In this document: positions 1-9,077 of the stretch, in pieces
Layout: each line of letters starts with the position of its first letter
Numbering within the stretch: the stretch's first letter is position 1
Source of the DNA: Pseudoxanthobacter soli DSM 19599
GTDB taxonomy: Bacteria; Pseudomonadota; Alphaproteobacteria; Rhizobiales; Segnochrobactraceae
Direction of reading: 5' to 3'
Length of the DNA: 64,000 nt
NCBI RefSeq assembly: GCF_900148505.1
Contig: NZ_FRXO01000009.1
Location: 82,324-146,323 of the forward strand
The notes under the pieces: model-generated
What the model was told of the DNA's origin: nothing
What the model saw: the letters and a program-made list of their open reading frames with translations, nothing else
The model's database searches: none
Program-made: the position numbers and the translations under genes

Positions 1-537
1 ATGCGGCGCCAGCTCCACCGCCAGCGCCTTGGTGAAGCCCTCCAGCCCCCATTTCGAGGCGCAGTAGAGCGTGCGGTTGGCGGCACCGACATGACCCATC
101 TGCGACGACATGTTGATCACCGATCCGCCGCGCCCCTCCTCGATCATCCGGGCGGTGACGGCCTTGGCCGCGAAGACGGCGCTGCGCAGGTTGAGCCCCA
201 GCACGGCGTCGTAATCCTCGACCGTCACCTGCGCGAGCGGCTTGGGTCGGTTCGTTCCGGCATTGTTGACGAACACGTCAAAGGCGGGGCGTGCCGCCAT
301 CAGCGCGGCGAACCCCTCCAAGTCGGTCACATCCGCCGGCAGCGCCTCAACCTTGAGGCCCTGGGCCCGCAAGTCCGCCGCCGCCTCACCGATCTCGCCC
401 TCCGAACGGGCGCAAAGCGTGACCTCCGCACCCGAGGCGGCGCAGGCCTGGGCGATGGCGAGGCCGATGCCGCGCCCCGCGCCCGTCACCAGCACTCGTT
501 TTCCGTCCAGCCGGAACGACGGCACGGCGGTGCTCAT
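1..537 (-). CDS. SDR-family oxidoreductase (C-terminus beyond window)
   Basis: NAD(P)-dependent short-chain dehydrogenase, cytosolic; 179 N-terminal residues are visible and the rest lies outside the window. The Rossmann motif TGAGRGIG is at residues 18-25, followed by NNAG, the catalytic Ser in INMSS and the YCASK catalytic Tyr-Lys, so the visible active site is complete. The start ATG overlaps the stop of the HisD-like gene as ATGA, so the two are translationally coupled. The context (HisD-like, gulonate dehydrogenase-like, sugar transporter) suggests a step in sugar or polyol oxidation; the substrate cannot be told from sequence. Confidence 0.9.
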   Translation of the reverse strand, partial: MSTAVPSFRLDGKRVLVTGAGRGIGLAIAQACAASGAEVTLCARSEGEIGEAAADLRAQGLKVEALPADVTDLEGFAALMAARPAFDVFVNNAGTNRPKPLAQVTVEDYDAVLGLNLRSAVFAAKAVTARMIEEGRGGSVINMSSQMGHVGAANRTLYCASKWGLEGFTKALAVELAPH

Positions 538-1844
538 TCCGCCGCCTCGCCATAGGGCACGTTCTTGTGGCCATAGCGGCGCACGCGCACATTGCACTGC
601 TCGGCATGACCGACGAAGCCTTCCAGCAGGCACAGCCGCGAACCATAGGCGCCGATCGTCGCCGCCGCCTCGTCGGTGGTGATCTTCTGATAGCTGTGGG
701 TTTTCAGGAACTTGCCGACCCAGAGACCGCCGGTGTAGCGCCCGGCCTTGTGGGTCGGCAGCGTGTGGTTGGTGCCGATCACCTTGTCACCATTGGCGAC
801 ATTGGTGCGCGGGCCAAGGAACAGCGCGCCGTAGGAATGCATGTTGGCGAGATACCAGTCGTCGCGGTCGGTCATGACCTGCACATGCTCGGAGGCGATG
901 TCGTTGGCGACCTGCAGCATCTCCTCATGGGTGTCGCACAGGATCACCTCGCCATAATCGGCCCACGATCTGGTCGCGGTATCGGCGGTCGGCAGCAACG
1001 CCAGCAGGCGGTCGATCTCGGCGAGCGTATCCTCGGCAAGCCGACGGCTGTTGGTGATGAGAACGGCCGGCGAATTGTAGCCATGTTCTGCTTGCCCGAG
1101 CAGGTCGGTCGCGCAGATCTCGCCATCCACCGTATCGTCGGCGATCACCATGGTCTCGGTCGGACCGGCGAACAGGTCGATGCCGACGCGGCCGTAGAGC
1201 TGGCGTTTGGCCTCGGCGACGAAGGCGTTGCCGGGCCCGACCAGCATGTCGACGGGCGCGATGGTCTGCGTGCCGATCGCCAGCGCGCCGATCGCCTGGA
1301 TGCCGCCCAGCACATAGATCTCGTGTGCGCCGCCCAGATGCATGGCGGCAATCACCGCCGGGTTCGGCTCGCCCTTGAAGGGTGGGGTCGCGGCGGCAAT
1401 GCGCGGCACGCCGGCCACCGACGCGGTCAAAACCGACATGTGCGCCGAGGCGACCATCGGGAACTTGCCGCCCGGCACGTAGCAGCCGACCGACTGTACC
1501 GGAATGTTCCTGTGCCCGAGAATGACGCCGGGCAGAGTCTCGATCTCGATATCCGTCATCGAGTTGCGCTGCGCCTGCGCGAAATTGCGCACCTGCGTCT
1601 GCGCGAAGCGGATGTCTTCCATGTCCCGCGTCGAGACCCGCGACATCAGCGCCTCGATTTCGCTCAGGCTCAGCCGGAAGGCCGGCGGCGAATAGCGATC
1701 GAACTTCTCCGACAGCTCGCGCACCGCAACATCGCCGCGCGCCTCGATATCGGCGAGGATGGTCTCGACCGTCTCACGAACCCGGCGGTCGTCCTGCGAG
1801 CGCTCCTCGGAGGGCTTGCCGCGCTTCAAATAGGTTACGGCCAT
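534..1844 (-). CDS. HisD-family dehydrogenase (histidinol dehydrogenase-like paralogue)
   Basis: A 436-residue protein of normal length for the histidinol dehydrogenase family, which oxidises an alcohol to a carboxylate with NAD and zinc. Family signatures are present: [20 protein letters not shown] and [15 protein letters not shown] precedes the ATG. No other histidine biosynthesis gene is nearby and its partners are an SDR and a sugar transport locus. A catabolic paralogue such as an HpsN-type sulfonate or polyol dehydrogenase is therefore more likely than true HisD (inference). The 283-bp spacer upstream carries two intergenic repeats, so this gene and the SDR may be transcribed separately from the genes above. 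Confidence 0.85.
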   Translation of the reverse strand: MAVTYLKRGKPSEERSQDDRRVRETVETILADIEARGDVAVRELSEKFDRYSPPAFRLSLSEIEALMSRVSTRDMEDIRFAQTQVRNFAQAQRNSMTDIEIETLPGVILGHRNIPVQSVGCYVPGGKFPMVASAHMSVLTASVAGVPRIAAATPPFKGEPNPAVIAAMHLGGAHEIYVLGGIQAIGALAIGTQTIAPVDMLVGPGNAFVAEAKRQLYGRVGIDLFAGPTETMVIADDTVDGEICATDLLGQAEHGYNSPAVLITNSRRLAEDTLAEIDRLLALLPTADTATRSWADYGEVILCDTHEEMLQVANDIASEHVQVMTDRDDWYLANMHSYGALFLGPRTNVANGDKVIGTNHTLPTHKAGRYTGGLWVGKFLKTHSYQKITTDEAAATIGAYGSRLCLLEGFVGHAEQCNVRVRRYGHKNVPYGEAAE

Positions 1845-1900
1845 AGTGCTGGTCCTTACGTTTAGGTGTGTCTCGAAGGCGAGGAGAGAAGGCCGGGAGC

Positions 1901-2016
1901 TAGAGCGCTTTCCGATCTGATAGACTCATCAGATCGACAAGAAATCGCTCCAGATTCAAAAGTTTGAGCATATCCTTGTCGTTCAGATCGGTTCGATCTG
2001 AACGGGATATGCTCTA
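1901..2016. repeat. RIME-like intergenic repeat, copy 1
   Basis: About 116 bp, starting TAGAGCGCTTTCC and ending GATATGCTCTA. It contains internal palindromes, notably CAGATCGGTTCGATCTG near the end. It resembles the Rhizobium intergenic mosaic elements in size and two-palindrome layout; the family name is from memory. It abuts copy 2 and shares its last two bases. Confidence 0.85.
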
Positions 2017-2130
2017 GAGCGCTTTCCGATCTGATGGAATCATCAGATCGACAAGAAATCGCTCCAGATTCAAAAGCTTGAGCATATCCTTGTCGTTCAG
2101 ATCGGTTCGATCTGAACGGGATATGCTCTA
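2015..2130. repeat. RIME-like intergenic repeat, copy 2
   Basis: Tandem copy of the preceding element in the same orientation and with a 114-bp period. It differs from copy 1 at only a few positions. It ends at the 3' end of the gulonate dehydrogenase-like gene; on the minus strand the transcript of that gene would run straight into both copies. Confidence 0.85.
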
Positions 2131-3084
2131 GGGAGCGAGACCGCTGGCCTTTTTGAAGGCGGCGAGGCCGGTGAGAGCCTGGTCGCGCCAGGCGCGACGG
2201 GCGGCCAGTTCCGCTTCCGGAAGTGCCGCGCGGCGCTCCTCGCCAGCGCGACGGATGGTCTCTTCCGGCCAGGCGCGCGGCGTGCGGCTCTCCGCCATGG
2301 CGTGGTACATGCCCCCGAGCCGGGCGGCGTAGTCGACGATGCCGCCGGGCGCGTTCAGGTCGATGGTCTCGAACGGCCCCATGAAGGCCCAGCGCAGCCC
2401 GAGCCCGTGCGCGATGGTGGCGTCGATGTCGGCAAGGCCGGCATAGCCCTCGTCGTACAGCGCCCAGGCCTCGTTCAGCAGCGCGCCCTGCAGGCGGTTC
2501 AGGATGAAGCCGTCGATCTCGCGCGTGAGCATCACCGGCACCTGCCCGACCGCGTGCATCAGCGCGCGCGCGCCGGCCAGCGCCTCGGCATCGGTCCACG
2601 GAGCCGGCACCAGTTCGACCACGGGAGCCAGATGCGGCGGGTTGACCGGATGGGCGATCAGGAAACGCCCGCGATGGGCGCAGCCCTCGGTGAAACGCGA
2701 GGCGGGAATGCCGGAGGAGGAGGAGCCGACGATCGCATCCGGCGCCATGACGGCGTCGATGGCACGGCAGATCTCGCTCTTGACGTCCACACGCTCGAAG
2801 ACCGACTCCTGCACATAGCTGGCGCCGTCCAGCGCCGCCTCCAGCGTGTCGACCACATGCAGCCGGTCGATGACCGCCTCGACATCCTCGATCAGGCCGA
2901 CCTTGGCCAGTGCGGTCGCGCTCTCCCGCGCCCAGGGCAGGATGCGGGCGCGGACATCGGCGACCGGGTCGTAGACCTGCACCCGCAATCCGGCGCGGGC
3001 AAACACCAGAGCCCAGCCGGAGCCGACCAGGCCGGCGCCGACGATCGCGACGACATGGGCCGTGGCAGGCACCGCGCGCGTCAT
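2128..3084 (-). CDS. 3-hydroxyacyl-CoA dehydrogenase-fold enzyme, L-gulonate 3-dehydrogenase (lambda-crystallin)-like
   Basis: A 318-residue NAD-dependent dehydrogenase. The dinucleotide-binding GAGLVG is at residues 16-21 and the family motif HPVNPPH at 145-151, with His145 as the expected catalytic base. The C-terminal helical domain carries the dimer-interface motif ILNRLQ. HPVNPPH and a single-domain length of about 320 fit the lambda-crystallin/L-gulonate 3-dehydrogenase and carnitine dehydrogenase branch rather than FadB. The start overlaps the MBL stop as ATGA. The neighbouring sugar transporter favours a sugar-acid substrate; this is inference. Confidence 0.82.
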   Translation of the reverse strand: MTRAVPATAHVVAIVGAGLVGSGWALVFARAGLRVQVYDPVADVRARILPWARESATALAKVGLIEDVEAVIDRLHVVDTLEAALDGASYVQESVFERVDVKSEICRAIDAVMAPDAIVGSSSSGIPASRFTEGCAHRGRFLIAHPVNPPHLAPVVELVPAPWTDAEALAGARALMHAVGQVPVMLTREIDGFILNRLQGALLNEAWALYDEGYAGLADIDATIAHGLGLRWAFMGPFETIDLNAPGGIVDYAARLGGMYHAMAESRTPRAWPEETIRRAGEERRAALPEAELAARRAWRDQALTGLAAFKKASGLAP

Positions 3085-3971
3085 CCCGACACCTTCGAGG
3101 TTTCGCCGTCGGCAAGGCAGATCTCGGTGATCCGCAGGCCTTCGCGGGTGATGCGCGAGGGGAAGGTGTCGCGCAGGCGTTCCTCGTGCACCGGGATGAC
3201 GCGGTGCGAGTCGTAGCCGACCTGCTTCATCATCGCCTCGGTGGCGAGCACCAGATTGGTCTGGCTGCCGACCGCGAGACCGACCGGCGTGTAGACCTCC
3301 TTTTCATCCACGGCCGCGCCGGGGCCGTGGATGTTGTCGAACACATAGACGAGGTCGCCAGCGAGCACCCAGGTGTCCTGCGACTGCGCCTGCCCGTCAT
3401 TGCGCACCGTCACCCACATGGAGCCCCAGGTGTGGCTGTCATCGGCGGCGTGGAGATCGATGCCCGGCAGTACGTCGGCAAGCGCCCCGTTCACGGTGAC
3501 GAGCCGCTTCTGGCGGGCGAGATCGGCGCCGCGCACGATGTCGCCAGGATCGACCGCCACCATCATCCAGCGCATGCGGTCAGGCAGCGACATCGCCCAG
3601 ACCCATTTCGCGATCTCGCGCTCCTGGATGTAGAACTTGGCGTTCGGGAAGTCTTCGACATTGCCGAAATGGTCGAAATGGGCGTGGGTGATGAAGCAGG
3701 TATCCACGTCTTCCGGCTTCACGCCGATCTCGGCGAGAACCGTGGTGGGATTGCGCCAGTTCTCCACGCCGAAACGGTCACCCAGAACCTTGCCATAGTC
3801 CTTGTCGTTGTACCCGACATCGACCATGGCGACATGATCGCGCCCCTTGATGACGACATAGCAGTAGGGAAGCTTCACGAAGCCCTGGTTATGCGCGCCG
3901 TAGAGCACGCCACTCTTGTGATAGTTTTTCACGAAAGAGTATTCGCATACCCAGATCGAATAGTCGGACAT
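3081..3971 (-). CDS. Metallo-beta-lactamase-fold hydrolase, N-acyl homoserine lactonase-like
   Basis: A 296-residue dizinc hydrolase with the HxHxDH motif at residues 96-101 (His96, His98, Asp100, His101) and a downstream LAGD metal ligand. The arrangement matches AHL lactonase-type MBL enzymes. Within a sugar catabolic operon, hydrolysis of a sugar lactone made by the dehydrogenases is at least as likely as quorum quenching (inference). The chosen ATG has AAGGAAGG about 9 bases upstream; a longer in-frame extension lacks a better site. It overlaps the gulonate dehydrogenase-like gene by 4 bases. Confidence 0.83.
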   Translation of the reverse strand: MSDYSIWVCEYSFVKNYHKSGVLYGAHNQGFVKLPYCYVVIKGRDHVAMVDVGYNDKDYGKVLGDRFGVENWRNPTTVLAEIGVKPEDVDTCFITHAHFDHFGNVEDFPNAKFYIQEREIAKWVWAMSLPDRMRWMMVAVDPGDIVRGADLARQKRLVTVNGALADVLPGIDLHAADDSHTWGSMWVTVRNDGQAQSQDTWVLAGDLVYVFDNIHGPGAAVDEKEVYTPVGLAVGSQTNLVLATEAMMKQVGYDSHRVIPVHEERLRDTFPSRITREGLRITEICLADGETSKVSG

Positions 3972-4017
3972 GGCTCGTTTCCTTCCTTTTCGGCTTTTGT
4001 CTTTTTCGACCGGCGGT

Positions 4018-4572
4018 TCAGCGTCCGCAGGAGCAACAGGCATGGGAGAGGTCCACCATCGCGAACCCCGCCTTTTCGGCCGTGGCGGCGCTCAGATGCG
4101 CGTAGGCACGGCGCACATGGCGGGAGATGGTGTCGAAGGTCGCCTCGTTGTCGACGTGCGGACGGAGCTCGGAGAACGTTCCCAGCGCTAGGCCCGAAAA
4201 AGCGTGCGCAGCGACGATCTGCGCGCGGTGCGGCTGCAACGCGTCGGGGGCGGCCAGCGCCTTGATGCGACCCTCCGCCTCGCTCCAGCGGCGCCGGCAA
4301 CTCGCCAGTTCGTCAAGGCTGGCCACCTCGGACGATGCCGTGAGCTGCGCCAGGATCATCAAGCCGGCCAGCTGGCCGACGACGCGGCGCAGATCCTCGA
4401 ATACCGGTCGGCAATCCGCGGCGTAGCGGGCCGCCGCATCCGAGCCGAGCAGCGGTGCCAGATCGTCCGGCCCGGCAACCGGCACAGGCAACGGCCCTTC
4501 GGCGAAAAGCGCGCAATCCGGTCGGTGCACGGTCGCCAGGCGGTCGAAAAGAGCGTTTCGCTGCATAATCAT
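4018..4572 (-). CDS. Unknown 184-residue protein with Cys-rich tail
   Basis: Not recognised. Mostly alpha-helical in composition, no signal peptide or membrane segment. The C-terminus ends in CCSCGR, a compact Cys cluster that could bind metal. The start overlaps the LacI stop as ATGA, and the MBL gene follows 46 bases later, so it belongs to the same operon. In-frame ATGs exist at both 4572 and 4566; the first is coupled to the LacI stop and is preferred. Confidence 0.65.
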   Translation of the reverse strand: MIMQRNALFDRLATVHRPDCALFAEGPLPVPVAGPDDLAPLLGSDAAARYAADCRPVFEDLRRVVGQLAGLMILAQLTASSEVASLDELASCRRRWSEAEGRIKALAAPDALQPHRAQIVAAHAFSGLALGTFSELRPHVDNEATFDTISRHVRRAYAHLSAATAEKAGFAMVDLSHACCSCGR

Positions 4573-5612
4573 GCGATCCCTCCATCGCGCCGCCGTGTGG
4601 TGTTTCGTTCGATCAGCCGTCCCGGCGGCAGCCGCAGGATGTGCGGGTCCTGCCTGCGGTCGACCGCCAGCTCGCGGGCGAGGCTGACGGTCGCCGCCAT
4701 CATCCCGTCCAGCGGCTGCGCCACCGTTGTCAGCAGGTGGGTGGGCCAGCCGGCCATGGTGATGTCGTCGAAGCCGACCACCGAGATGTCGTCGGGCACA
4801 CGAAACCGGCCGCTTTCCTGCACCCCGGCGATGAAGCCGATGGCGACGATGTCATTCGCGCAGAACACCCCGTCGAGCGGGCGTCCGGCGCTTGCCGCCT
4901 CGAGCCCGGCGGCATAGCCGGCCTCGTAGCTGAAGCGACCGGCCTCGATCACGGCCGGCGGCGCGAAACCGCGTTCCACCGCCTGGGTGCAGAAGCCCCT
5001 GTGCCGCTCCACATTGGTAGAGGCACCGGGAAAGGCGGAGACATAGGCGAGGTGCTTGTGGCCGTTGTCGATGAGATGATCTGCGGCCAGCCGGCCGCCC
5101 GCCTCGTTGTCGCAGGTCACGCCGAACCCGAGGCCATCGGCGGAGAGGCGGTTGAAGAAGATGCACGGCGCCCCTGCGCGCTCGCATTTCTCGCGGGCAT
5201 GCGAGGCCATGTTCGCGGCAAGCACGATGACGAGGTCCGGCTGGTAGGTCAGCAGCAGGTCGACCGCATCGTCGATCTTCTCCGGCTGGTTGGCTGCGGC
5301 GAGCATGACGTTCATGCCCGCTTCCTGCAGCATCGCCGTCATCTCGGTCATGACTTCGGGGTAGAACGGGTTGGTCAGGTCGGCGACCACCATGCCGACG
5401 ATCTGGGTCTTCTTGGTGATCAGGCTCTGGGCGAAGGGATTGGGGCGATAGCCGAGCGCGGCGGCACGCTCCAGCACCAGCCGGCGCGTCTCGGAGGCGA
5501 CGACCGCGTCCGGATAGAAGGCTCGCGAAACTGTCGAGACCGACATACCGAGATCGCGTGCGAGGTCCTTCACGGTCACCCGGCGTCCCTTGTCTCGTTG
5601 TGCGTCGCTCAA
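4569..5612 (-). CDS. LacI-family transcriptional regulator
   Basis: A 347-residue LacI/GalR repressor. The helix-turn-helix lies at residues 13-32 (VTVKDLARDLG then SVSTVSRAF), followed by the hinge and a periplasmic-binding-protein-like effector domain ending with the typical VGFDD segment. The start is TTG with AGGAG about 9 bases upstream. It sits between the transporter and the enzymes it probably controls. The twin LacI-type operators at 10722-10748 are its likely target. It is coupled to the 184-residue gene downstream. Confidence 0.92.
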   Translation of the reverse strand: MSDAQRDKGRRVTVKDLARDLGMSVSTVSRAFYPDAVVASETRRLVLERAAALGYRPNPFAQSLITKKTQIVGMVVADLTNPFYPEVMTEMTAMLQEAGMNVMLAAANQPEKIDDAVDLLLTYQPDLVIVLAANMASHAREKCERAGAPCIFFNRLSADGLGFGVTCDNEAGGRLAADHLIDNGHKHLAYVSAFPGASTNVERHRGFCTQAVERGFAPPAVIEAGRFSYEAGYAAGLEAASAGRPLDGVFCANDIVAIGFIAGVQESGRFRVPDDISVVGFDDITMAGWPTHLLTTVAQPLDGMMAATVSLARELAVDRRQDPHILRLPPGRLIERNTTRRRDGGIA

Positions 5613-5715
5613 AGCCTGTCTCCTGTCCCGCCACCGCCGGCGATCGACTCGCTGCGGCAGGAAAGCAGATTCGTGCGGTACCGTGATATTGCGGTATCCC
5701 GTTCGCGCATCTCAG

Positions 5716-5745
5716 GCCGCCCGGCGCCTGCAGGAGCCGGGCGGC
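5716..5745 (-). terminator. GC-rich hairpin after the binding-protein gene
   Basis: Perfect 10-bp inverted repeat (GCCGCCCGGC at 5716-5725, GCCGGGCGGC at 5736-5745) with a 10-base loop, 13 bases past the stop of the binding-protein gene. No T-run follows on the minus strand, so it may stabilise the upstream mRNA or only partly terminate, letting LacI be co-transcribed at a lower level. Confidence 0.5.
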
Positions 5746-5758
5746 AGTTCGTGCTGGT

Positions 5759-6982
5759 TCAGTTCACCGTCGGGGCGATCTTGGTGAGCTTGTACTGGTC
5801 CGGGGCCGCCTCGCAGTGCGAGCAGTTGATGCCCGGCTCGTTGGCGGCTTTCACGATCTCGGCCGGCAGCGGCTGGATGGTCGCGCCCTTCACCGGCGTG
5901 CCGTTCAGAGCCGAGTCGATGTTCAACTCGGGCAGCAGCACCGGATTCAGCACTTCGGTGACAAAGGAGGACGGCACGCGATCCTTCGGGAAGACGTTGC
6001 AGCCGTTCTCGAACTTGTCACCCGCGCACAGCTTGACCTTGTCGGCGGGAACCCAGGGCAGCGGGTATTCGATATTGGTGGGCTTGAGCTCGCGCTTGCC
6101 GGTGAGGATTTCCATCATCAGCTTGAAGGCATAGCCCGACTGCGCCGGCGGTGAGCCGGCCGAGACGCCGGTCAGCCCCTTGGCCTGCATGGCCGGATCG
6201 GCGAGGGCGAGGCGGAAGCCGTTGGAGTTTTCGCCGGTGACTGGCACGAGATTTCCACCCTTGTCGAGCAGCGCCTGGATGGCGCCGTACTCGCCCGCCT
6301 GGGCCCAGATGCCCTGGACGTCGGGGTGCGCGGCGAGTGCCTTGGCGGTCTCCTGCTGGGTCGTGCGGTCGTCCCAGTACGAGTAATACTCGGACACCAC
6401 CTCGATGCCGGGATACTTGGCGAAGATGTGCTTGGCGCCGTCGGTGTGGCGCTGGTCGACCGAGTTGCCGGGCACGCCGCGCGACAGGAAGATCTTGCCC
6501 TTGCCGCCAAGCGAATTGACCAGCGCCTGCGCCGAGTTCTCGCCGAACCCGGAGGAGAGATAGCTGACATTGTAGGCGCAGCTTTCAGTGACGGTGGCGT
6601 CGTACATGAAGAACAGCACGCCCTGCTCGCAGCCGCGCTTGATGGTGCGATTGAGCGCGGTGGCGGAGATCGGGAAGCTGACAATGCCGTCGGCGCCAGC
6701 GTCGATCATGCTCTCATAGGCGGAAATCTGCGCCTGCGGGTCGGCACCGGAGATCACCTCCTTCAGCTCGACCATGTCGTTATAGGGCGGGGTGGCCGCC
6801 AGGGCCTTGACGATGTTGGCGGCCTCGGACTGCCAGGCATTGCCCGAGTAGCTGAGGCTCAGATAGATCTTGTACTTCTTTCCATCCTTTGGGCCTTCGG
6901 CCTGTGCAGGCTGGATGGCCCCCATGCAGGCAGCCCCAAGCAGCAGGGCGGCGGTCGCGGTCTTGAGCAGCGTCGATATCAT
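5759..6982 (-). CDS. Periplasmic sugar-binding protein of CUT2 ABC transporter
   Basis: A 407-residue RbsB/TMBP-like solute-binding protein. A signal peptide covers about residues 1-27 and ends AQA before EG. The mature protein has the type 1 periplasmic-binding fold (the DP-Q-ISAYESMIDAGADGI region, then VSFPIS). The start at 6982 is supported by AGGAGGAAACG just upstream; a longer in-frame extension would destroy the signal peptide. It is the last gene of the four-gene transport operon, 56 bases after the second permease. The ligand is unknown; the enzymes downstream suggest a sugar, sugar acid or polyol. Confidence 0.9.
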   Translation of the reverse strand: MISTLLKTATAALLLGAACMGAIQPAQAEGPKDGKKYKIYLSLSYSGNAWQSEAANIVKALAATPPYNDMVELKEVISGADPQAQISAYESMIDAGADGIVSFPISATALNRTIKRGCEQGVLFFMYDATVTESCAYNVSYLSSGFGENSAQALVNSLGGKGKIFLSRGVPGNSVDQRHTDGAKHIFAKYPGIEVVSEYYSYWDDRTTQQETAKALAAHPDVQGIWAQAGEYGAIQALLDKGGNLVPVTGENSNGFRLALADPAMQAKGLTGVSAGSPPAQSGYAFKLMMEILTGKRELKPTNIEYPLPWVPADKVKLCAGDKFENGCNVFPKDRVPSSFVTEVLNPVLLPELNIDSALNGTPVKGATIQPLPAEIVKAANEPGINCSHCEAAPDQYKLTKIAPTVN

Positions 6983-7038
6983 CGTCGTTTCCTCCTGGTA
7001 TTTTGCGTGTTCTTGTCGTTCGTCTCGCCCGCCTGGGA

Positions 7039-8064
7039 TCAGCGCCACAGAGAGCCGAGTTTCTGGAAAAGCTCCTCGCGCAGGAGCAGCAGCGCCACCA
7101 GCACGATGGCGCCCTCAATGATGGTGCGCAGGCCGAATTCGAGGCCGATGGCGGAGATGATGGTCCCGAGCGTGGTCAGCAGGATCGCCCCGCCGACCGT
7201 CCCGAGAAACGTGCCGCGCCCGCCGAGGATCGAGGAGCCGCCGATCACCACGGCGGCAATGGAAGGCAGCAGATAACTGTCGCCCATGCGCAGCGTGGCG
7301 CCATTGGAGTAGCCGACCAGCATGATGCCGACGAAGCCGGCGCTGATCGCGCTGACGACATAGGGCAGGATCCGCATCGCCGTGACCGGAGCGCCGGCGA
7401 TGCGTGCCGCCTCCACATTGGTGCCTATGGCATAGAGATAGCGCCCGAAGATGGAGCGGCTCTGGAACAGCCAGCCGAAAATCACGAAGGCGACCAGGAA
7501 CAACACCGGCGTCGGCAGGCCGAAGAGATGGCCCTTCATCAGAGCAAGCGCGGCGTCCGGCGCGGACCCGCGCGGCGTGCCGTTGGTGTAGCCGAGCAGC
7601 ACCGAGGCAACGATGATCGACATCGCCAGCGTCATGATGAAGGGCGGCACTCGCAGCCAGACGATCCCGGCGGCGGAGAGGAAGCCGACCGCCCCGCACA
7701 CCAGCAACACGACCGGCAGCAGGTACCAGGCACCGGGATCGGTGGCACCGACCCAGTTGGTGGCGAGAATGCCGCCGAGAGTCACCACCGCCGGCATCGA
7801 GAGATCCAGCCCGCCGGAAAGAATGACGAGACCCTGGCCGAAGGACAGCACCACCAGAAAGGAGCCCAGCACGAGCACCGTCTCCACCTGCGACCACGAG
7901 CCGAGGGACGGGCTGATGAAGCGCGCGCCCAGTAGCAGCACGACGCACAGGATGGCCACGGTAATGGTGCTGATGGTCTCGGCGCCGATGCGGGCGCTCC
8001 TGCGCGTATCGGTGGCCTGGACGAAGCGGCTTTCGGAGATCGGATTTTCGTTCATGACCGTCAT
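7039..8064 (-). CDS. CUT2 ABC transporter permease (RbsC-like) 2
   Basis: A 341-residue inner-membrane permease with about 8-10 hydrophobic segments. It has the family signature GGLDLSMPAV in the first third and the EAA-like loop GTNVEAARIAGAPV near residue 220. The start ATG overlaps the stop of the upstream permease as ATGA. It pairs with the second permease to form the channel for the binding protein and ATPase of the same operon. Confidence 0.92.
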   Translation of the reverse strand: MTVMNENPISESRFVQATDTRRSARIGAETISTITVAILCVVLLLGARFISPSLGSWSQVETVLVLGSFLVVLSFGQGLVILSGGLDLSMPAVVTLGGILATNWVGATDPGAWYLLPVVLLVCGAVGFLSAAGIVWLRVPPFIMTLAMSIIVASVLLGYTNGTPRGSAPDAALALMKGHLFGLPTPVLFLVAFVIFGWLFQSRSIFGRYLYAIGTNVEAARIAGAPVTAMRILPYVVSAISAGFVGIMLVGYSNGATLRMGDSYLLPSIAAVVIGGSSILGGRGTFLGTVGGAILLTTLGTIISAIGLEFGLRTIIEGAIVLVALLLLREELFQKLGSLWR

Positions 8065-9077
8065 TTCCGTTCCCCGATCCGCGTCAGCAGTCCACTGAAG
8101 ACCACCGCTACGATCAGCACGACGCCCTGGAACAGGCCGGTGTAGAAGGAGGACACGCCGCTGGAGAACAGCACTTTCTGCAGCAGGGTGAGCGTTGCGG
8201 CGCCCATGACGGAGGCGAAGAGACCGCCGCGTCCGCCGTTCAGCGACGTTCCCCCGAGCGACACCGCGGCGAAGGACAGCAGCAGCAGAGGCGTTCCGGA
8301 ATTCGGATTGCCGGTTGCCGTCTGCGCGCTCAGCATCATTCCGGCGAGGCCGTAGAGCATGCCGGCGCCGACGAAGGTGATGAAACGGGTGCGCCGCACA
8401 TTGACGCCGGAGAGCGCGGCGGCGGGCTCGTCCGCACCGATGGCATAAAGCGCGATCCCGTAATTCGTGCGCCGCATCAGCAGCCACAGCCCGACCACGG
8501 CTGCGACGACAACCCCAGAGACCGGGAGCACGCCCCACAGCCGCCCCGTCAGCTCGTCGGCGATCCAGTCCGAGACCGCCCCGCCCGGCGCATTAAGGAT
8601 CACCAGCGCAATGCCCTGGCAGATGATCATCGTCGCCAGCGTGGCGGCGATGGACTGGAGCCGGAGATAGGCCACCAACCAGCCGTTCACCACTCCCACG
8701 ACACCGCCGATGAAAAGGCAGAGCAGCATCGAGAGCAGCGCCCCGCCCGGCCCTTCCATGGGATAGACGGCCAGCACGACGTTGCTGAGCGAGATCACGC
8801 CTGCGATCGACAGGTCGAAGCCCCGGCTCAGCACCACCAGCGTCTGCCCGGCCGCCGCGAGCGCCAACGGCGCTGTGTTGTTCATCAGCGCGGCGATCGC
8901 GTAGGTGTCCAGAGCGCGCGGCTGCTGGTAGGCGTAAAGCGCATAGAGCAGCACATAGAGCCCGAAGATCAGGCCAGCACCATGGGTCAGCCGCCAGAGC
9001 CGGTGACGCGGGGCCGCGCCCGAGCGGACAGCGGAAGAGACGGACCCGGATGCGTCCGTACTTGCAGTAGCGCTCAT
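8061..9077 (-). CDS. CUT2 ABC transporter permease (RbsC-like) 1
   Basis: A 338-residue permease with multiple membrane segments. It has the RbsC-type motif SRGFDLSIAGVISLSN and the cytoplasmic-loop motif GADEPAAALSGVNV. Translation is coupled by ATGA overlaps on both sides (ATPase upstream, second permease downstream). The two permeases differ clearly in sequence, so a heterodimeric channel is expected. Confidence 0.92.
   Translation of the reverse strand: MSATASTDASGSVSSAVRSGAAPRHRLWRLTHGAGLIFGLYVLLYALYAYQQPRALDTYAIAALMNNTAPLALAAAGQTLVVLSRGFDLSIAGVISLSNVVLAVYPMEGPGGALLSMLLCLFIGGVVGVVNGWLVAYLRLQSIAATLATMIICQGIALVILNAPGGAVSDWIADELTGRLWGVLPVSGVVVAAVVGLWLLMRRTNYGIALYAIGADEPAAALSGVNVRRTRFITFVGAGMLYGLAGMMLSAQTATGNPNSGTPLLLLSFAAVSLGGTSLNGGRGGLFASVMGAATLTLLQKVLFSSGVSSFYTGLFQGVVLIVAVVFSGLLTRIGERK

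Noticed and set aside
534..1844. True hisD of histidine biosynthesis
   Set aside because: No other his gene nearby; the partners are catabolic dehydrogenases and a sugar transporter. Not fully excluded.
2910..4265. A 451-codon plus-strand frame across the gulonate dehydrogenase and MBL genes
   Set aside because: It overlaps two clear enzyme genes on the other strand and shows no recognisable fold.
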